Shown here: piece after piece, positions 1 to 12,158 of the stretch | Layout: each line of letters starts with the position of its first letter | Numbering within the stretch: the stretch's first letter is position 1 | DNA from: Prostheceraeus crozeri | Taxonomy: Eukaryota > Platyhelminthes > Polycladida > Euryleptidae | Length of the DNA stretch: 64,000 bases | Direction: 5' to 3' | Assembly: GCA_907163375.1 (NCBI GenBank) | Contig: CAJQUW010008610.1 | Coordinates: forward strand, 1-64,000 | Notes under the pieces: generated by a model | Told to the model about the DNA's origin: nothing | The model's input: only the letters and a program-made list of their open reading frames with translations | Database searches by the model: none | Program-made: the position numbers and the translations under genes

Positions 1-34
1 CTCGGTTTTGGTCATGGACTACATCTAACGTCAA

Positions 35-658
35 TTGCTACTGCCAAATGTTAGAAAAGTTTATTCAAATCGAATCAACAAATTTCATTATAGATTTAAA
101 ATATTTGATGAAGATGTTGTAGAATGCGAAGAACGCATCATTTTGAAAAAGCGTGGTGTTCAACCTTTATCACTTATTGAGTTAGTAAAACGATGGAATG
201 AGACTGTGGGTAAGAAGTATGGAGAGAAAATTATGGCGGACAAAAATAAGTTGGTTATTCAGAAATATAATGACAAACTTACAGTTTATTTCTCTCCAAC
301 CTTGCGTCATTTTGTAAGACATTATACACCTATTATTGGAAGCGGTGTGGTGTATGCTTCTCATGAATATCACACTAAAGCTGATTCAGTTAATGATGAA
401 TGGTGGGTGGACATCTATGGCGATCGCATCAAGAAAATTTACCAGTCTTATGAAGAATCTAAAGTTGCTATCAATATAATGCCGCGTCTATATCATACAG
501 TTGAAAGCTTCATTCATGTAGTAAATCCTTATATACAACAGAAGTTGAAGCATGTGATGAAAAGTGTAAAATATGATTGTAAGACACACCACATTTCGTT
601 TTTTTTTCAATTGAAAATCAACGCCGTTTGTGTTCTGAAACGGGGGTGGATGGGGTGA
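35..658 (+). pseudogene. Virus-like element protein fragment (putative structural-side gene)
   Basis: An open stretch of about 207 codons stands out in codon use and length from the surrounding AT-rich DNA. It appears to hold two similar beta-rich modules, each with a leucine/valine-rich strand, a short helix containing a WN or VN pair, and a strand of the type YNDKLTVYF or YDCKTHHISFF. This recalls the uncharacterised proteins found beside polymerase genes in Polinton-like and adintovirus elements of arthropods and cnidarians. The match is from memory of the fold pattern and not from a search. Its closeness to the polymerase fossil on the other strand supports the link. Treated as part of the fossil. 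Confidence 0.35.
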
Positions 659-660
659 GG

Positions 661-1714
661 ATGACATTCATTGTCAAAGTGAGGGGTTAAAATTTTTTGT
701 AAAAGAAAAATATCTCTTTGCTTTGGTTTTTGTTTCAATACAACAATACAGTGTTTGTTTTGTGCGTTGCTTGCCTCTGCGCATTACGTTGGTTTAGAAA
801 CACCAAACCAATGACTCTTGATAAACATTGTTCAGCCACCTTTTACATTCAAAAGAGATTGGATTTTACTAACTTATTTCTGTTGGTGAGAAAAAAAAAG
901 AATACCTTTTACTCGTGATTTTCATTCATGATAAAGACGCTCGCTTCATATGGATTTAGTCGAGAAAGTTGTTTGGTTTGATTGTGTATCTATTTTTCGA
1001 TCATCCGGTCCGTTCTCTTCATCAAACAAAATATACCCTCTACATTGCAATCAAAATTACCAGATGGTTTTACAAGAAGTGCATCCATAGCGGGAAAGAC
1101 TACTAAATCCTCATATATCGGTTTGTGTTTCGGGAAAAATTAGAGGAGGAGAAACAAAAACAAAAGGAAAGTCATTGTAGGGATGTGATAGGTTTATTTG
1201 AAATATGTACATGAATTTGAATGTGAAGCACATATGAACTCTTTATCTATGACCAATCATCCACTCCTCTCTGAAAAAATATATAATGAGCGCCACACTT
1301 CAATATATAAACATTGAGATATACAAAAAGTCGTTTCTTTTTTACTTCCGTTGAAAGTGGTGGGAAATATACGGGATAGGAAAAAAGAAAAGAAAAATGT
1401 TCTTCAGTGGGGAAAAAGGTCTTACCATGGGGATAGAATGTACCAAGATGTGGGACCAATTTTACAAGGAAAAAACAATCTCATGCGGATACATATTAAA
1501 AACACACAATGTTTAATCTACAGAAATCAACAATCAAAATACTAAGTCAAAGGATGGTTTTATTGTATTTTTGATGTGATTATGCTAAGACTTAAAAGTA
1601 CGTGCTCCTGAACTTTTTCTGAAAAAGTGTTGGTAGTTTGTGTGATGAGGTTACAAGTCTTTTGGGTGGTGTGGTTGTGTGGTTGGTTTGTTTTGTGTCA
1701 GGATGATCTATTGT
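661..1714. other. No gene recognised (interior of Polinton-like fossil)
   Basis: AT-rich sequence between the plus-strand fragment and the end of the polymerase fossil. Only short random open frames are present. It probably belonged to the same element, but no part can be named. Confidence 0.5.
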
Positions 1715-4560
1715 GGAATTAGGAGCAAGAGAGAGAAGAGATATGTTGTGGTTCTAAACTGAGAGCACCCTCTTATCCTCCCAGGCTGAATGTGAATAAG
1801 CGCCCCTCGCCCCGTTCTGTTCAGTCCGTTTCCTAAACGGTAAGTCTTGAGGTTTGATCTCATGCGACTTAGCTTCTTAGTTTTTTTTAGATTGTCATAT
1901 TGCAAACCGTTATTATTTTTATTTCGCATTGGCTTTTCCTGAAATTATTATGTTTATATTTGAGCACACCAATGGATTGTGATATGCCTTTTAGGCCGAC
2001 TTTTAATGCTATCATCAACTAGCCTTTAATTTCCATAGAATACTTTTTTGGACCCGGGAGGGAGAAGAAGGAGAAGGAGAATCATTTCATTCTATTTCCT
2101 TCCTGCTGTCTCATCCTTTTTTTAAAGCAGCAAGTTTTTGCCTTATTTTTGATGTGGAGTAAGAGTGGATGATCAGGCAGGTATAATTTGAGTGTTTCAA
2201 AATATCTTTTCTAAAGATTTTTCTTCTTCATTGAAATTTAATCTTTTTGAGAGTGGTAATACCTTAAGAAGAAACTATCTGTATCACACCACAAACCCAA
2301 CAAACGTTGACGACATCTTTTTCGAGTGAGGAATGGGTTTTAGATTTTTATAAAAGAGTTGGTTCATTTAAAGCTGTTAGAGTAATCTAGTACAGCTTGA
2401 CCCAATATAGATGGGTTTAGCACCAACTCAAACTTCAGATTTTATCAATTTTAACACCTTTAATAAGGGTCCTCATGATATTGTCTCTATCCGATGAATA
2501 GAGAGTTGATATGAGATCAATTTGTGATACTTTTGATCATCATTAACTAGTTTGTAGTTTACGCGCTTTCTAACATCCTCCAGCGTCTTACCAAATAGAC
2601 TGTTGTTCTTATATTTATAAAAATCTTTTTCAAAATTATTTTGGGCTAGTGCACGTTTCTGGCTGTTGTGCTTATCAAATATATGGCTCCTCCTTACAGG
2701 AAGGCTTTCTGTCTAAGTTAATTAATGCAGTGAGGTAGGGTGAAACTCTTTTTAAAATCATACCCATTTTATATAAAATTTAAGATGCTAAAGTGGACTA
2801 GATGATTGTTTTCTTTATCATACTGGTGTGATGGTAAAAGTTTTGCGGACAAGGGCTTTATAGGCGGGTTTGTCAACATGTTTCTAAAATCTTTATGAAA
2901 TTGTTTCATTAAAGTCGGGTAAAAACTTATCTTTCCTCACTTCACCTGATTCGGTAGTGTTGCGATTTTGCGAAGTGGAAAAATCTAAACGGTTTATAGA
3001 GTTTAATATTATTTGGATAGATGTAGATCTATCTCAAAATAATATCCCAATCACCTCATCTGGCATTGATTAGTATGTTAGGAAGGGTTGGAGAAAATGT
3101 TTGAATATCACTAGATCATCTAACCGCTAAATCAGAGTGAGGTTAGCGGTTTGGATAATGAATACCATACAAAATTAGTTTGGTCTCATAATACTTCAGA
3201 TGAGTTGGTCCAAAATGTTTTTGCCTTACTATTTTTCGATTTGAACTCTGTATTTAGTTTCAAATGTGTGGAGACCACCGCCGAATTCCTCGCTCAAATA
3301 AATTATACATCTCTGGATCTTGTTAGAGATGGGACATGGTTTCACCAGTCATTCTTAAAAGCAGACTTAAATGACATGGCTGGCACACAGATCTGACAAA
3401 GTGGACGGGATTCTAACTTTTCTTCTTCTACGGCACTTCGTCGATTCGAAACTCACTGAAATACATTCAGCCAGCCAACCAAAAAAATACATCTACTTAA
3501 GGTAGGCACATCATCAATCATATATTCACCAAATGTATGGCAGTCAAATTTTATCCTTGCATCTTGTGCCATAGATCATAATTTCGGGTGTATTACATTC
3601 TGCGCCGGTCCGGTGTCAAATCATTTTTAAAATTTATCTATGGGCGGAAGAGAAGTCTCACGGTTTACTTATTTGCATCAAAATATGCATATGGGAAAAG
3701 ACTCCTTTCCGTGTTTTGGGATGACTTCTTCGGTTAGACTTGGATATTGTTTCTTATGATTTTTGTTTGTTTAGTGGAAGAGACTTTAGAGTTTTGCGAA
3801 CGAGAAGAAAAAGAGGCCAGTGAATGATGGTGTTGCGAGTCATAAATTGGTGTAAGGAATCTAAAAATTTTATATCAAAATATAGGACCGTCTTATTTTC
3901 TTTAGTTTTTATCGACAGGCACTTTTTGCTGTCATGGGCCATATATAAAACTTCTCTCTCGTCGTTTGTTGCTACTTACATCAAGCTTCCACTCTTTCAT
4001 TGACCTATACCTCCTTTTATTATCATATGGCTGTCGTAGCCCTTTGGAAATTATGGAAAATGACGGGTAATGTTACGCTCGACTTTCATCCTCAGCGAAA
4101 AAATTACATTTTGAACAGAGTGCGTTTCTAAAATTTTACCAGTGATGTGATCATGGTCGCGCAACTTTCTTTAATCTTATCATCGTCAAATGTTTTCCTA
4201 CATTTGGGGCAAACGTTGCAACTATCAAATTTTGCTTGATCATCTGCTGTCATATGCAATGATCTGCGATAGAGTTCACCATCATACTTTTGTTGAAATT
4301 TTACAGCCTGTTCGAGGACTTGTAGGAATTGGTAAATACAATCCTCACCTTGCCAAGACGCGACGCTGTATTTATTTTTTCATACTCCTCCTTAAAGTGA
4401 TCATGCCATACTTCATAGCAGGAAATGGAAAATGGCTCCCTGCTGGTCGATGGATGTTATCATCGATTATAACATTCGATGTCAGCATAAGGATGACACG
4501 AGAGGTCTTAGTTCTTCGCCATTCTCTCTATATGTAAAAACTCCCTTATCTTTGGGCTAT
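1715..4560 (-). pseudogene. Protein-primed family B DNA polymerase of Polinton/adintovirus type, fossil
   Basis: Read on the minus strand from high to low coordinates, a series of polymerase motifs appears in the right order over about 2.8 kb, the usual length of the catalytic part. Seen as separate pieces: EDCIYQFLQVLEQ (about 4,270-4,310), a DHDHITGK His motif after a Cys pair (about 4,137-4,200), an exonuclease-type GYDSHMIIK (about 4,020-4,050), KFLDSLHQF (about 3,850-3,880), NNFEKDFYKYKNNS and GKTLEDVRKR (about 2,560-2,650), the catalytic motif C piece CDTDSFF (about 2,269-2,289) and a C-terminal DKR (about 1,765). Such polymerases copy linear genomes with terminal-protein priming. The copy is heavily broken and cannot be functional. 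Family assignment is firm; the exact limits are not. Confidence 0.88.
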
Positions 4561-7189
4561 TGCGTTCCATTTGCAGTTTACCTCGCTCTTACACCACTTT
4601 CATAATGAGTTTTCAAATTTGTTTTTATTTACTCTAAAGTTCCGAATCGAATGCATCTGTCACAGTAAAATAAATCTCTGATGAGGGTAATAGAATTTCT
4701 TATTAGTGTTGGTATAAGCGAGGTAAAGAACTTTTGGTGGGGAATGCTCGCAGTAGCATTAGTGCCAATTCCTCACTATACATCCTGTCTTACTAATAAA
4801 AGGTTGACTAACATGGTCATAACAACTCGAAACGCGAGTTTGTAGCGCACACCCTTCAATCCCTTTTCCCAAACATGGAGTGAACTTATTTTAATCGTTG
4901 TTCAATTTTTCAATATTTTTCTAATCATCTTTATAATTTTTATTATCGTCACTATTACAGTCAACGAAGTTTAATTCATTTCACCCCCAGCTTAGTATAT
5001 GTGGCGCTTTCGATTCGCAAAACATATCATTAAAGTGTTGTGTGGGTCAGTGCATTCTATTTAACAGCCAAAAATACACCAAATCGATTTTCGCAATCGG
5101 CCCATTAATGTCATGCTTTTTTTTTTTTAAAATTTTTGGAAGTTTTTAAAGGAGCCTCGCCTCCACTATGATTCCTCTAATAAACTGATATTAAATAAGG
5201 CGGGAACTCAAATAGCCTGTCACACAAATGAGACCGCTATCGCTCACGGTTAAATTTGATCAATTAAAAACATACCACAATTAAAGCCCCTCTTTTACAT
5301 CCTATATGTGAACCAATAAGTGTCAGTCAAGACTACCATAGTAACCTACAAACTGGGGAGATTCGGTTGCAGGAGGGAGGGGTCACAGGGCGATGGTGTA
5401 TGTGAAACTCCAACCTCTCTATTATTTTGTCCAGTATGGGTGGTCGATTTTTACATATTTGGTATTTGTAAGGATAGATGAAGCGGCATATGCATCCTAG
5501 AAAGATTGTTCTAAAGAGAGTGTTGAAAGCAGGCTTTCTTTCAATGATGAATTTTTGATGGATAACCCCATTCCTCTAAGTTAGCAATGGTTTTGAGGAG
5601 TTCCTATCTGGTAGTTCCTCACTAAATTATTTTTGGGACACTTCACGGTGAGTCGGATGAGAGGAGCATACTAGGCAGGTCATTGGGTACCGTTGGTGTA
5701 GGTATCGTTCGTGGCTGGTGTGTATGTGAGTCTGTGCGAAGATAGTGTCAATAATAGTTTGTCTCGAAAGGAGCTGTAGCGCACAAGTGGCGGCAAAGAA
5801 TAAGGATGGGCGTACGTGTGTTAAACAGAATAATCCCCACCTCCGGATAGATTGATGCCGGATTAGGTCGACAAACACCTCGCTTGAGATCGCTTGGTGA
5901 GATGCCACATTTCCTCAGTGATAGATGTGCCCACAGGCAGCCAATATCCACTCGTTGCCAGATCGCGACTGTGTGCGTGGAGCTGCGACCTCACATCACC
6001 TGAAAGAGAAATCATTCTATCATCTTGTGGTCAAGCCTCAGTGTTTGTTCAATCTACCGTTGACTCAACTAACGCTCTAAAACTTTCCTCGGAGAAGGGA
6101 GGGCGTTGGTGATGATGTGAGTTGATGCCTGAATTGAGGAAGAGGCTATTTGTCACACGTATGAGGTGTAAGATGAGGAGAGGAGAATGTGACGCATTAA
6201 CTTTACCCATTTTATATGAAATAATGATCAGACCGAATAAATAGTCAATTAGTGGAGATCGTGCCGTTCGTCCACTTGTATGATTCACAGATTAAATGAG
6301 AATGAAGTGATGTGACTTTTTTGGCTGTATGTGACTTTCTTTCTCTTCATTCAGTTGATGTTCATTTATGATTGGATGCTTGTGTACTACTTAGAGATTT
6401 AGAAAATGTGAAAGTTATCGAAATTATTCAAAAAGTCAGCATTTCAAAAGACCAACGATGACAAGTTTCTCCAACATAACACCTAAATACCGCATTGGAA
6501 GACTTTATCCTCTCCATGCACATTCAGCAAGGGTGCATCGTTACACCAAATTGCGCACTCTCTCTCAAGGAAAGGCGCGAAAGCGTGGGAAGATAGGGAA
6601 GACATACATCTCGACTAATATGTACGAGAGTTATGCATTTTATCGTGAGGAACGAGTGAAGAGGAGTTGCCCGTAATCTAACAAGGCACTACGTTGGAAA
6701 AGATTTCTCAATATGATGCGAAGGGTGTGAGGTGATGGAGATGACCAGCAGTCGCACTTGCATCAAATTTGGGAGTGAGTCTCACCCCTTCTCCAGCCAT
6801 CGGGAACTTTGGAAGGAGTGGGAGTGGTGGGTAAGTTAGGATATTGACTAAGTGAGGCTCGCAGGGAAAGATCGATTGAAAGAATCTGAACGTTTTTGGC
6901 TTTCTATGTGAAGCCAGAGACGTCTGGGACGTATTGTCGCTATGCAAGACCTTTTGAAGAGTACATGCCATAATTAAATTTTTATTTCTATATTATCTTT
7001 GCTTTCATACTGACGTACTTGGAGATGGGGCTTCCGTGGGATGACTTTTAACACTTGTATACATTTTCATTTGGAAATATAGCACGCTTTGTCTATACTT
7101 GGGAAAAGCTTATAAACATTCAGTGGATGATGATGATGGATGAATAGGGTGTCAATAATTGGAAGTTAGTACAGACTTCTGATACAGGG
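4561..7189. other. No gene recognised
   Basis: I see no protein motif, tRNA or repeat with a partner in the window. Open frames of 60-115 codons on both strands have no family signature. From about 6,000 onward the plus strand becomes richer in G and poorer in C, which grades into the low-complexity block that starts at 7,332. Confidence 0.5.
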
Positions 7190-7331
7190 ATAGACAATAG
7201 ACTGCGATCCATGTGTAAGAGCTTGTTAGACTACGGAAGAGAGAAGTGTGTTATGTATGCGTGTGATGTCGTGTGATGTTGTCCTCCCTTTCATTCCATT
7301 TCATCAATTCGTCTCATCTGTATAGTCAGAC
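7190..7331 (+). repeat. Repeat copy 1, left part
   Basis: This stretch matches 11,618-11,750 closely (shared landmark GACTGCGATCCATGTG and the CCTCCCTTTCATTCCAT run), with several one-base insertions or deletions. The match stops at 7,331, where the C-poor block begins, and resumes at 10,857. Confidence 0.8.
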
Positions 7332-10300
7332 AGTTTTCAGTGTTTTCTTTAAGACGTAGTTGATGATGTCAAGAATTAAAAACTGAATGGTAGAATGAGA
7401 GTCGTAAGTAGCATTCGTGTTGATTTGAGGAACTGGAGAAGAGAAGTATTGTATAGACTTTGGCGACGACGGAGACGAGCTGGAGACATATTGATGAAAA
7501 AGTACAATGAAAACCATGGTTGTTTGCATGGTGATGAGTTTGGGAGTGCTGCATTGGAAAGTTTTTCGCGTTATGGCGTAGTGTAGAGGTTAGGGGAGAC
7601 GCGTTCTTCTTGGAGGTACTTGTTTTTCAGAATTGCTAGCTAACGGGGGAGGATGCTTGTATACGATAATTGTGTGTTTTTGGTTGTACGAAATGGGAGA
7701 AACATCATGGGGGGTGGCGGATGTGGGGTTAGGAGGTGAGGTAGTATTGGTGGATGATAAGGGTTTTTAATTTTATAGATGTGTAGGGTAGAGGGATTTG
7801 TAGTGAGTAGAGGGTTTGAGTTTTATGAGCGGAGTGTTAGGAAAGATAGCACGGGTTAGTGCATAAGGTGGCGTGGAGTTTCTTCGACTTGAGAGGTGAG
7901 TAGTATATATTGAGTGAGTGAGGAGGGTAGTTTAGGGAGGTATTGTTATGGTCGTAATTCGTGACTGGAGGGAGGTGTATGATTGTGAGGTTAGTGGATG
8001 AGGGTTTTGATATGAATAGGTAGGTAGGGTTTTTGGGTGAAGTAGATTGGAGAAGAAGATATGTGGAGGACGAGGGGATAGGGAAGGGTTAAGTGCTTTT
8101 AGTTTGTAGAAGTCTCGTTACGGGTCGAGTTTGTTTCTCGATTAGTTTTAATCATGGAGAGGGACTGGAGATTAATGTCGGAAGTGAGTCTATATGTATT
8201 TGAAAGAGGTTAAGTATGAAGTGGTGAAGAAATGAAAAAGAGGAGTGAATTTGAATAGTGTAGGTTATTTTATTTGTTTAGGTGTCAGAATTGGTAGTTT
8301 GGATCGGGAGAGGGTGAGAGGAGTAAGGTTTACGGAGTAGAAGGAGAGTTGAGAGAAGAGGGGCATTCTGATGTATGAGGTGTTGGTTTTAGGAAGAGTC
8401 GTTCTTAGCGGGTTACAGCCGTATGATTTGAGAAGTGAGAATATTAGAGGAGAGTAGAAAAAGGGCAAGTTGGGATATGACGAAATGGTGTGCGAGTTGG
8501 TTTTGTGTGTTTAGAGGTATCTAGGATAGTGTGTTTTCGGTAGTGAGAAAGGGAATATAGAATTTATGAGGTGTAGAATGAGATTGGTTAGGAGTATTGT
8601 AAGGTTTAAGGGGGAGGTTTGTAACTTTACCCGGGTAAATTTTGGTAGGTAGGTTGGTTGAGTGGATAAGTAAGACTAGGAGAGAATGCGGAGGGAGGTT
8701 TTCTCTATGTTTATATCGAAGTGGAGGAGGAATGGGTTAGGCTGACGGTAGATGACGGTTAGGGAATAGGCTGTTTAAAGTGTTGAAGGTAGATTTGAAT
8801 GAGGATGAGATGAAGTGAAAAGGCAGGAGGGAGGAGAAATCGTTCCGTTAAGAATGGCGTAGGAGATATGTTAGCGAGGGAGAAGCTAGAAAGCATTTGG
8901 GCGGGATTTTATGGCGAGGGTTGTTAGGAGTTTGTATCGGCGGAGTGAGTATGTTTTAGATAGAGTTTGGAGGTGAGAGAGAAAGAAAGAGCGGGTTTGT
9001 TTGTAGAGGGAGGGCGGGGTGGTTGCGTTTTTTAGGATGTAAGGTATTAGAGGAGACGAGATGTTTATGTATAGAACTCAAGAAGAGGGGTTAGCGGGTA
9101 GTAGCAGGAGCAAGCAGAAATAGATGTCAGGGATGCAAATCTTAGAGTGAGAGGAATAGGGGTGTGGGTCGATTTGGTTATGTACGATGGCTGGATTTCG
9201 TGTATGATTAGGACGGTTGTGAGGTAGCTAGGAGAATTTTAGGTGTGGGATTAAGAGAGTTATGAATTTGATTGGTTTTTTTTATTTAGGGTTGGGATAG
9301 GGTTGATTAGGTTGGGTGTAAAGCGATTCTCATATTGAAAGAAGGGCAGAACTGGTTAAGCTGAAGCCGTTTGTTGGTTTAGAAAGAGCTAGAATGTAAG
9401 AAAGTTGTCTGGCCGAGGAACAGGATTGAGTCAAGTCATCCCGCGCTGAGTGCATGGGGGGATTCGGAGAAGTTAAGCAGTGATTTAGGGGAGTGGAGTT
9501 ATTGCTAGAGGTCTGCAGGGGTGCTAGTATTAGAGGTCGGGAGAAAGTAGTGCCGATGAATAGGGATATGTGGAAGAGAGGGGGTATTAATGATGGGTTG
9601 TGTGAATGAGGGGTGTTATTGCGACGGGAGAATTTGATTTGTGCCTTAGTAAAGAGTTGAGTGTGAGTTTGGCGAAAAGAAAGATATAACGTTCGAAGGC
9701 AGAGGCTTCGCAATAGAAGTAGCAGTGAAGTGGGTTTAAGAAGATGATATGGGGGTTTAAGGGCGGTAGCTCTACGAGCTGTGGTGTATGTGATGGATGG
9801 AGAGTCAAGAATGGTACTCCTTCTCTTGGAACTAAATGAGTTTCTTGATTTCGAAATTGCCTAGAGTTGCTGTTCTTAGAAGGTTAACGGTGTTGATGCA
9901 GTGAAGTTAGTTGGTGAAGAGGGACTAGACGGAAGTCTAGTTGTTTTTTTGGAGTGATTGAGATCGAAATGGATGGGAGAGACATGATGAAAGTCCGTAT
10001 TTAAGAGATTCGGCTGAGACATAGAACGTTAGAACGTTGTTTGACCGGTTTTAACTGAGTGGAAAAGATGGTATGGATGATAGATACTGGAAGAGGAAGG
10101 ATTAGAATTAGTTAAAGAGTCGAGGATTAAGGAGTGGGTGCTTGTTTATTATCTTGTAAGAAGTGGAGGAAGTTTTACGCCAGATATAAAAAAAATTTAC
10201 GCGATGTGATGAGGGTGCTTAGACAGGGGCTTAGTTGAGGAGTGAGAGGTAAAGGTTTGAACAGTTAGCTTTAGACGAACTGGATAGCGCAGGTTGTTAG

Positions 10301-10856
10301 ATGGGGCGAGAATTAGTCGTGAGACACTGACAGAGGTAAGTTGTTATGTTTATGTTAAGTGAAGCTTAGTTGGGAGTTTTAAGGGGTGGCTGGCGAAGTT
10401 AGGAGAGACTATGTAGGGAGTTATGTAGAGATGACCGAGCTATGAGAATTTGAGAAGATGTTGAGTTTAGAACATGACAGTTGAGAACATAGGTTATCTC
10501 GGATGGAGACTTCGTAGTGTGTTAAGGAGGCGAGAGTCTGAAGTTGCGGGTTAACTTGAAGAGTAGACAAAAGGTGGTTTGAGACAGTAGATAGAATGGG
10601 GCGTCTATGAATTACCGAATATTGCTGTGGTGAGGGAAATAATATCGCTAGTGTTAGGGTAATTGAGGAGAAAAGACGGGGACCATAGGACGTAATTTAA
10701 GGAGGGGAGACGTATGGAAGATTTTCGGTGGGGAGTGGGGTTCGTGAAAAGGAGAATGAATCGTTTTTTTCATAGGTGAGATGTGTGGTGATGAGGGAAG
10801 GGCTGGAGGTAGAAGGAGGAGTGTTAGTATCGTTGCGGAATCGTGTGACTGGAGAT
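7332..10856. other. 3.5 kb cytosine-poor low-complexity block
   Basis: The plus strand has very few C residues (about 3 per 60 bases in typical lines) and is made of G, A and T words such as TTAGG, GAGGT, GTGAG and TAGGG, without a fixed period. It holds no protein signature; minus-strand frames up to 127 codons (9,330-9,713) exist only because the composition lacks stop codons on that strand. It sits exactly between the two halves of repeat copy 1. It may be a degenerate G-rich satellite, a one-strand mutated array, or poorly called long-read sequence. Confidence 0.75.
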
Positions 10857-11617
10857 TACTCTATGGACTCTCATAACTGTAATGCAATGGTAAACAGTTG
10901 TTAGGCCAACCTTCGACAGTTGGCTAAATGTCGCCCTGGCGCGAATGCATACTACGTTGAGACAGAGGCAATCACTTGCAAACATGACGCCGAGAGGTTT
11001 AACAAGATTGACCATTGCCGAATGTCCCTTGCGGTATACATAGCTACGGGTTTCACCGCCGCCCTTTACAGGAACGCCCGTCGAAAGGAAGTATTACACC
11101 GAACTTCATTTGCAACGTTCAAGTTGACTGATAGCAGATTCAACTTAATGATAGTATTCGCCAGTCCGAAGACTGCCCAGGGCAAACCTCGTGGAGGTTC
11201 TATCATGTCTTGCCCCATGGTGGCCCTTAAGAGAGCCGATGGTTCGTTCTCGGGGATTTAGGTTGACTATTGGCTTGATAGTCAAGGGGTATGACGCTGT
11301 AGATGTGTCATAAACCCTATTACCGCCGAGGTCGTACTGGTGCATCCGGCACCTTTCGGATGCGGGTGTATTTGGAGTCCACACCTCATCCGTCCAAATG
11401 ATCCTCTTGATCTTCCCCTTCTTCTCATCCCTCTATCCCACTCGTCGAGGAGACGAATCTCGGGAATGGCGTTATCTTCATCAATGAAGAGCGGAATGTT
11501 TGTCGGCAGATGTGGCTTCCATCGTGACTTCAAATTGAATGAGAAGCGCTACAATCTTCTAGACTTATATAGGGTTTTTCCAACAATGAATTGCTCAACG
11601 CGAATCAGAATGCTTCG
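10857..11617 (+). repeat. Repeat copy 1, right part
   Basis: From 10,857 the sequence again follows copy 2 (11,750-12,150), with landmarks CAGTTGGCTAAATGTCGCC and GGCGCGAATGCATACTACG. The segment 11,262-11,617 has no second copy here; if the two copies are tandem, the unit is about 0.9 kb without the insert. A plus-strand open frame of about 113 codons (10,920-11,261) is shared with copy 2. On the minus strand a piece reading KIKRIIWTDEVW (about 11,370-11,440) weakly recalls the catalytic region of Tc1/IS630-like transposases, too weakly for a call. Confidence 0.6.
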
Positions 11618-12150
11618 GGATAGCAATCGACTGCGATCCATGTGTAAAGAGCTTGTTAGACTACCGAAGAGAGAAGTGTGTTATGTTGCGTGTGGCGCGT
11701 GAGTATCCTCCCTTTCATTCCATTCATCAATTCGTCTCATTGATAGAGACAGGTAGAACTCATGGCTCTCATAACGTATGCAATGGAAAGTTTTAGGCAA
11801 CCTTCGACAGTTGGCTAAATGTCGCCCTGGCGCGAATGCATACTACGTTGAGACAGATGCAATCACTTGCAAACATGACGCAGAGAGGTTTAACAAGATT
11901 GACCATTGCCGAATGTCCCTTGCGGTATACATAGCTACGGGTTTCACCGCCGCCCTTTACAGGAACGCCCGTCGAAAGGAAGTATTACACCGAACTTCAT
12001 TTGCAACGTTCAAGTTGACTGATAGCAGATTCAACTTAATGATAGTATTCGCCAGTCCGAAGACTGCCCAGGGCAAACCGCGTGGAGGTTCTATCATGTC
12101 TTGCCCCTAGGTGGCCCTTAAGAGAGCCGATGGTTCATTCTCGGGATAAT
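11618..12150 (+). repeat. Repeat copy 2, uninterrupted
   Basis: Continuous counterpart of 7,190-7,331 plus 10,857-11,245. The last 330 bases differ from copy 1 at only about five sites, while the first 130 bases differ by several single-base indels. The shared open frame ends earlier here (12,110) because of one substitution. The repeat ends just beyond the 3' end of the minus-strand gene at 12,159. Confidence 0.75.
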
Positions 12151-12158
12151 TCAAGGAC

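Larger units (their letters stand above)
1..4700. mobile_element. Polinton-like (adintovirus-type) element, broken fossil
   Basis: Two parts of a large virus-like DNA element are recognisable: a protein-primed family B DNA polymerase on the minus strand (about 1,715-4,560) and a plus-strand protein fragment (35-658). Opposed transcription of the polymerase and the structural genes is common in Polintons and adintoviruses. The left end lies outside the window and no terminal repeat was seen on the right, so the 4,700 limit is only where recognisable similarity stops. The element is clearly broken, with well over ten reading-frame interruptions. It looks old, although some damage could be assembly error. 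Integrase, packaging ATPase, protease and major capsid genes were not seen here. Confidence 0.75.

Noticed and set aside
7332-10856. Interstitial telomere (TTAGG) array
   Set aside because: TTAGG words are frequent but never occur in consecutive tandem runs, so a telomeric origin cannot be claimed from the sequence.
11145-11440. Tc1/IS630-like transposase on the minus strand of the repeat unit
   Set aside because: Only one short motif (IIWTDEVW) is suggestive; the second and third catalytic residues and terminal repeats were not found.
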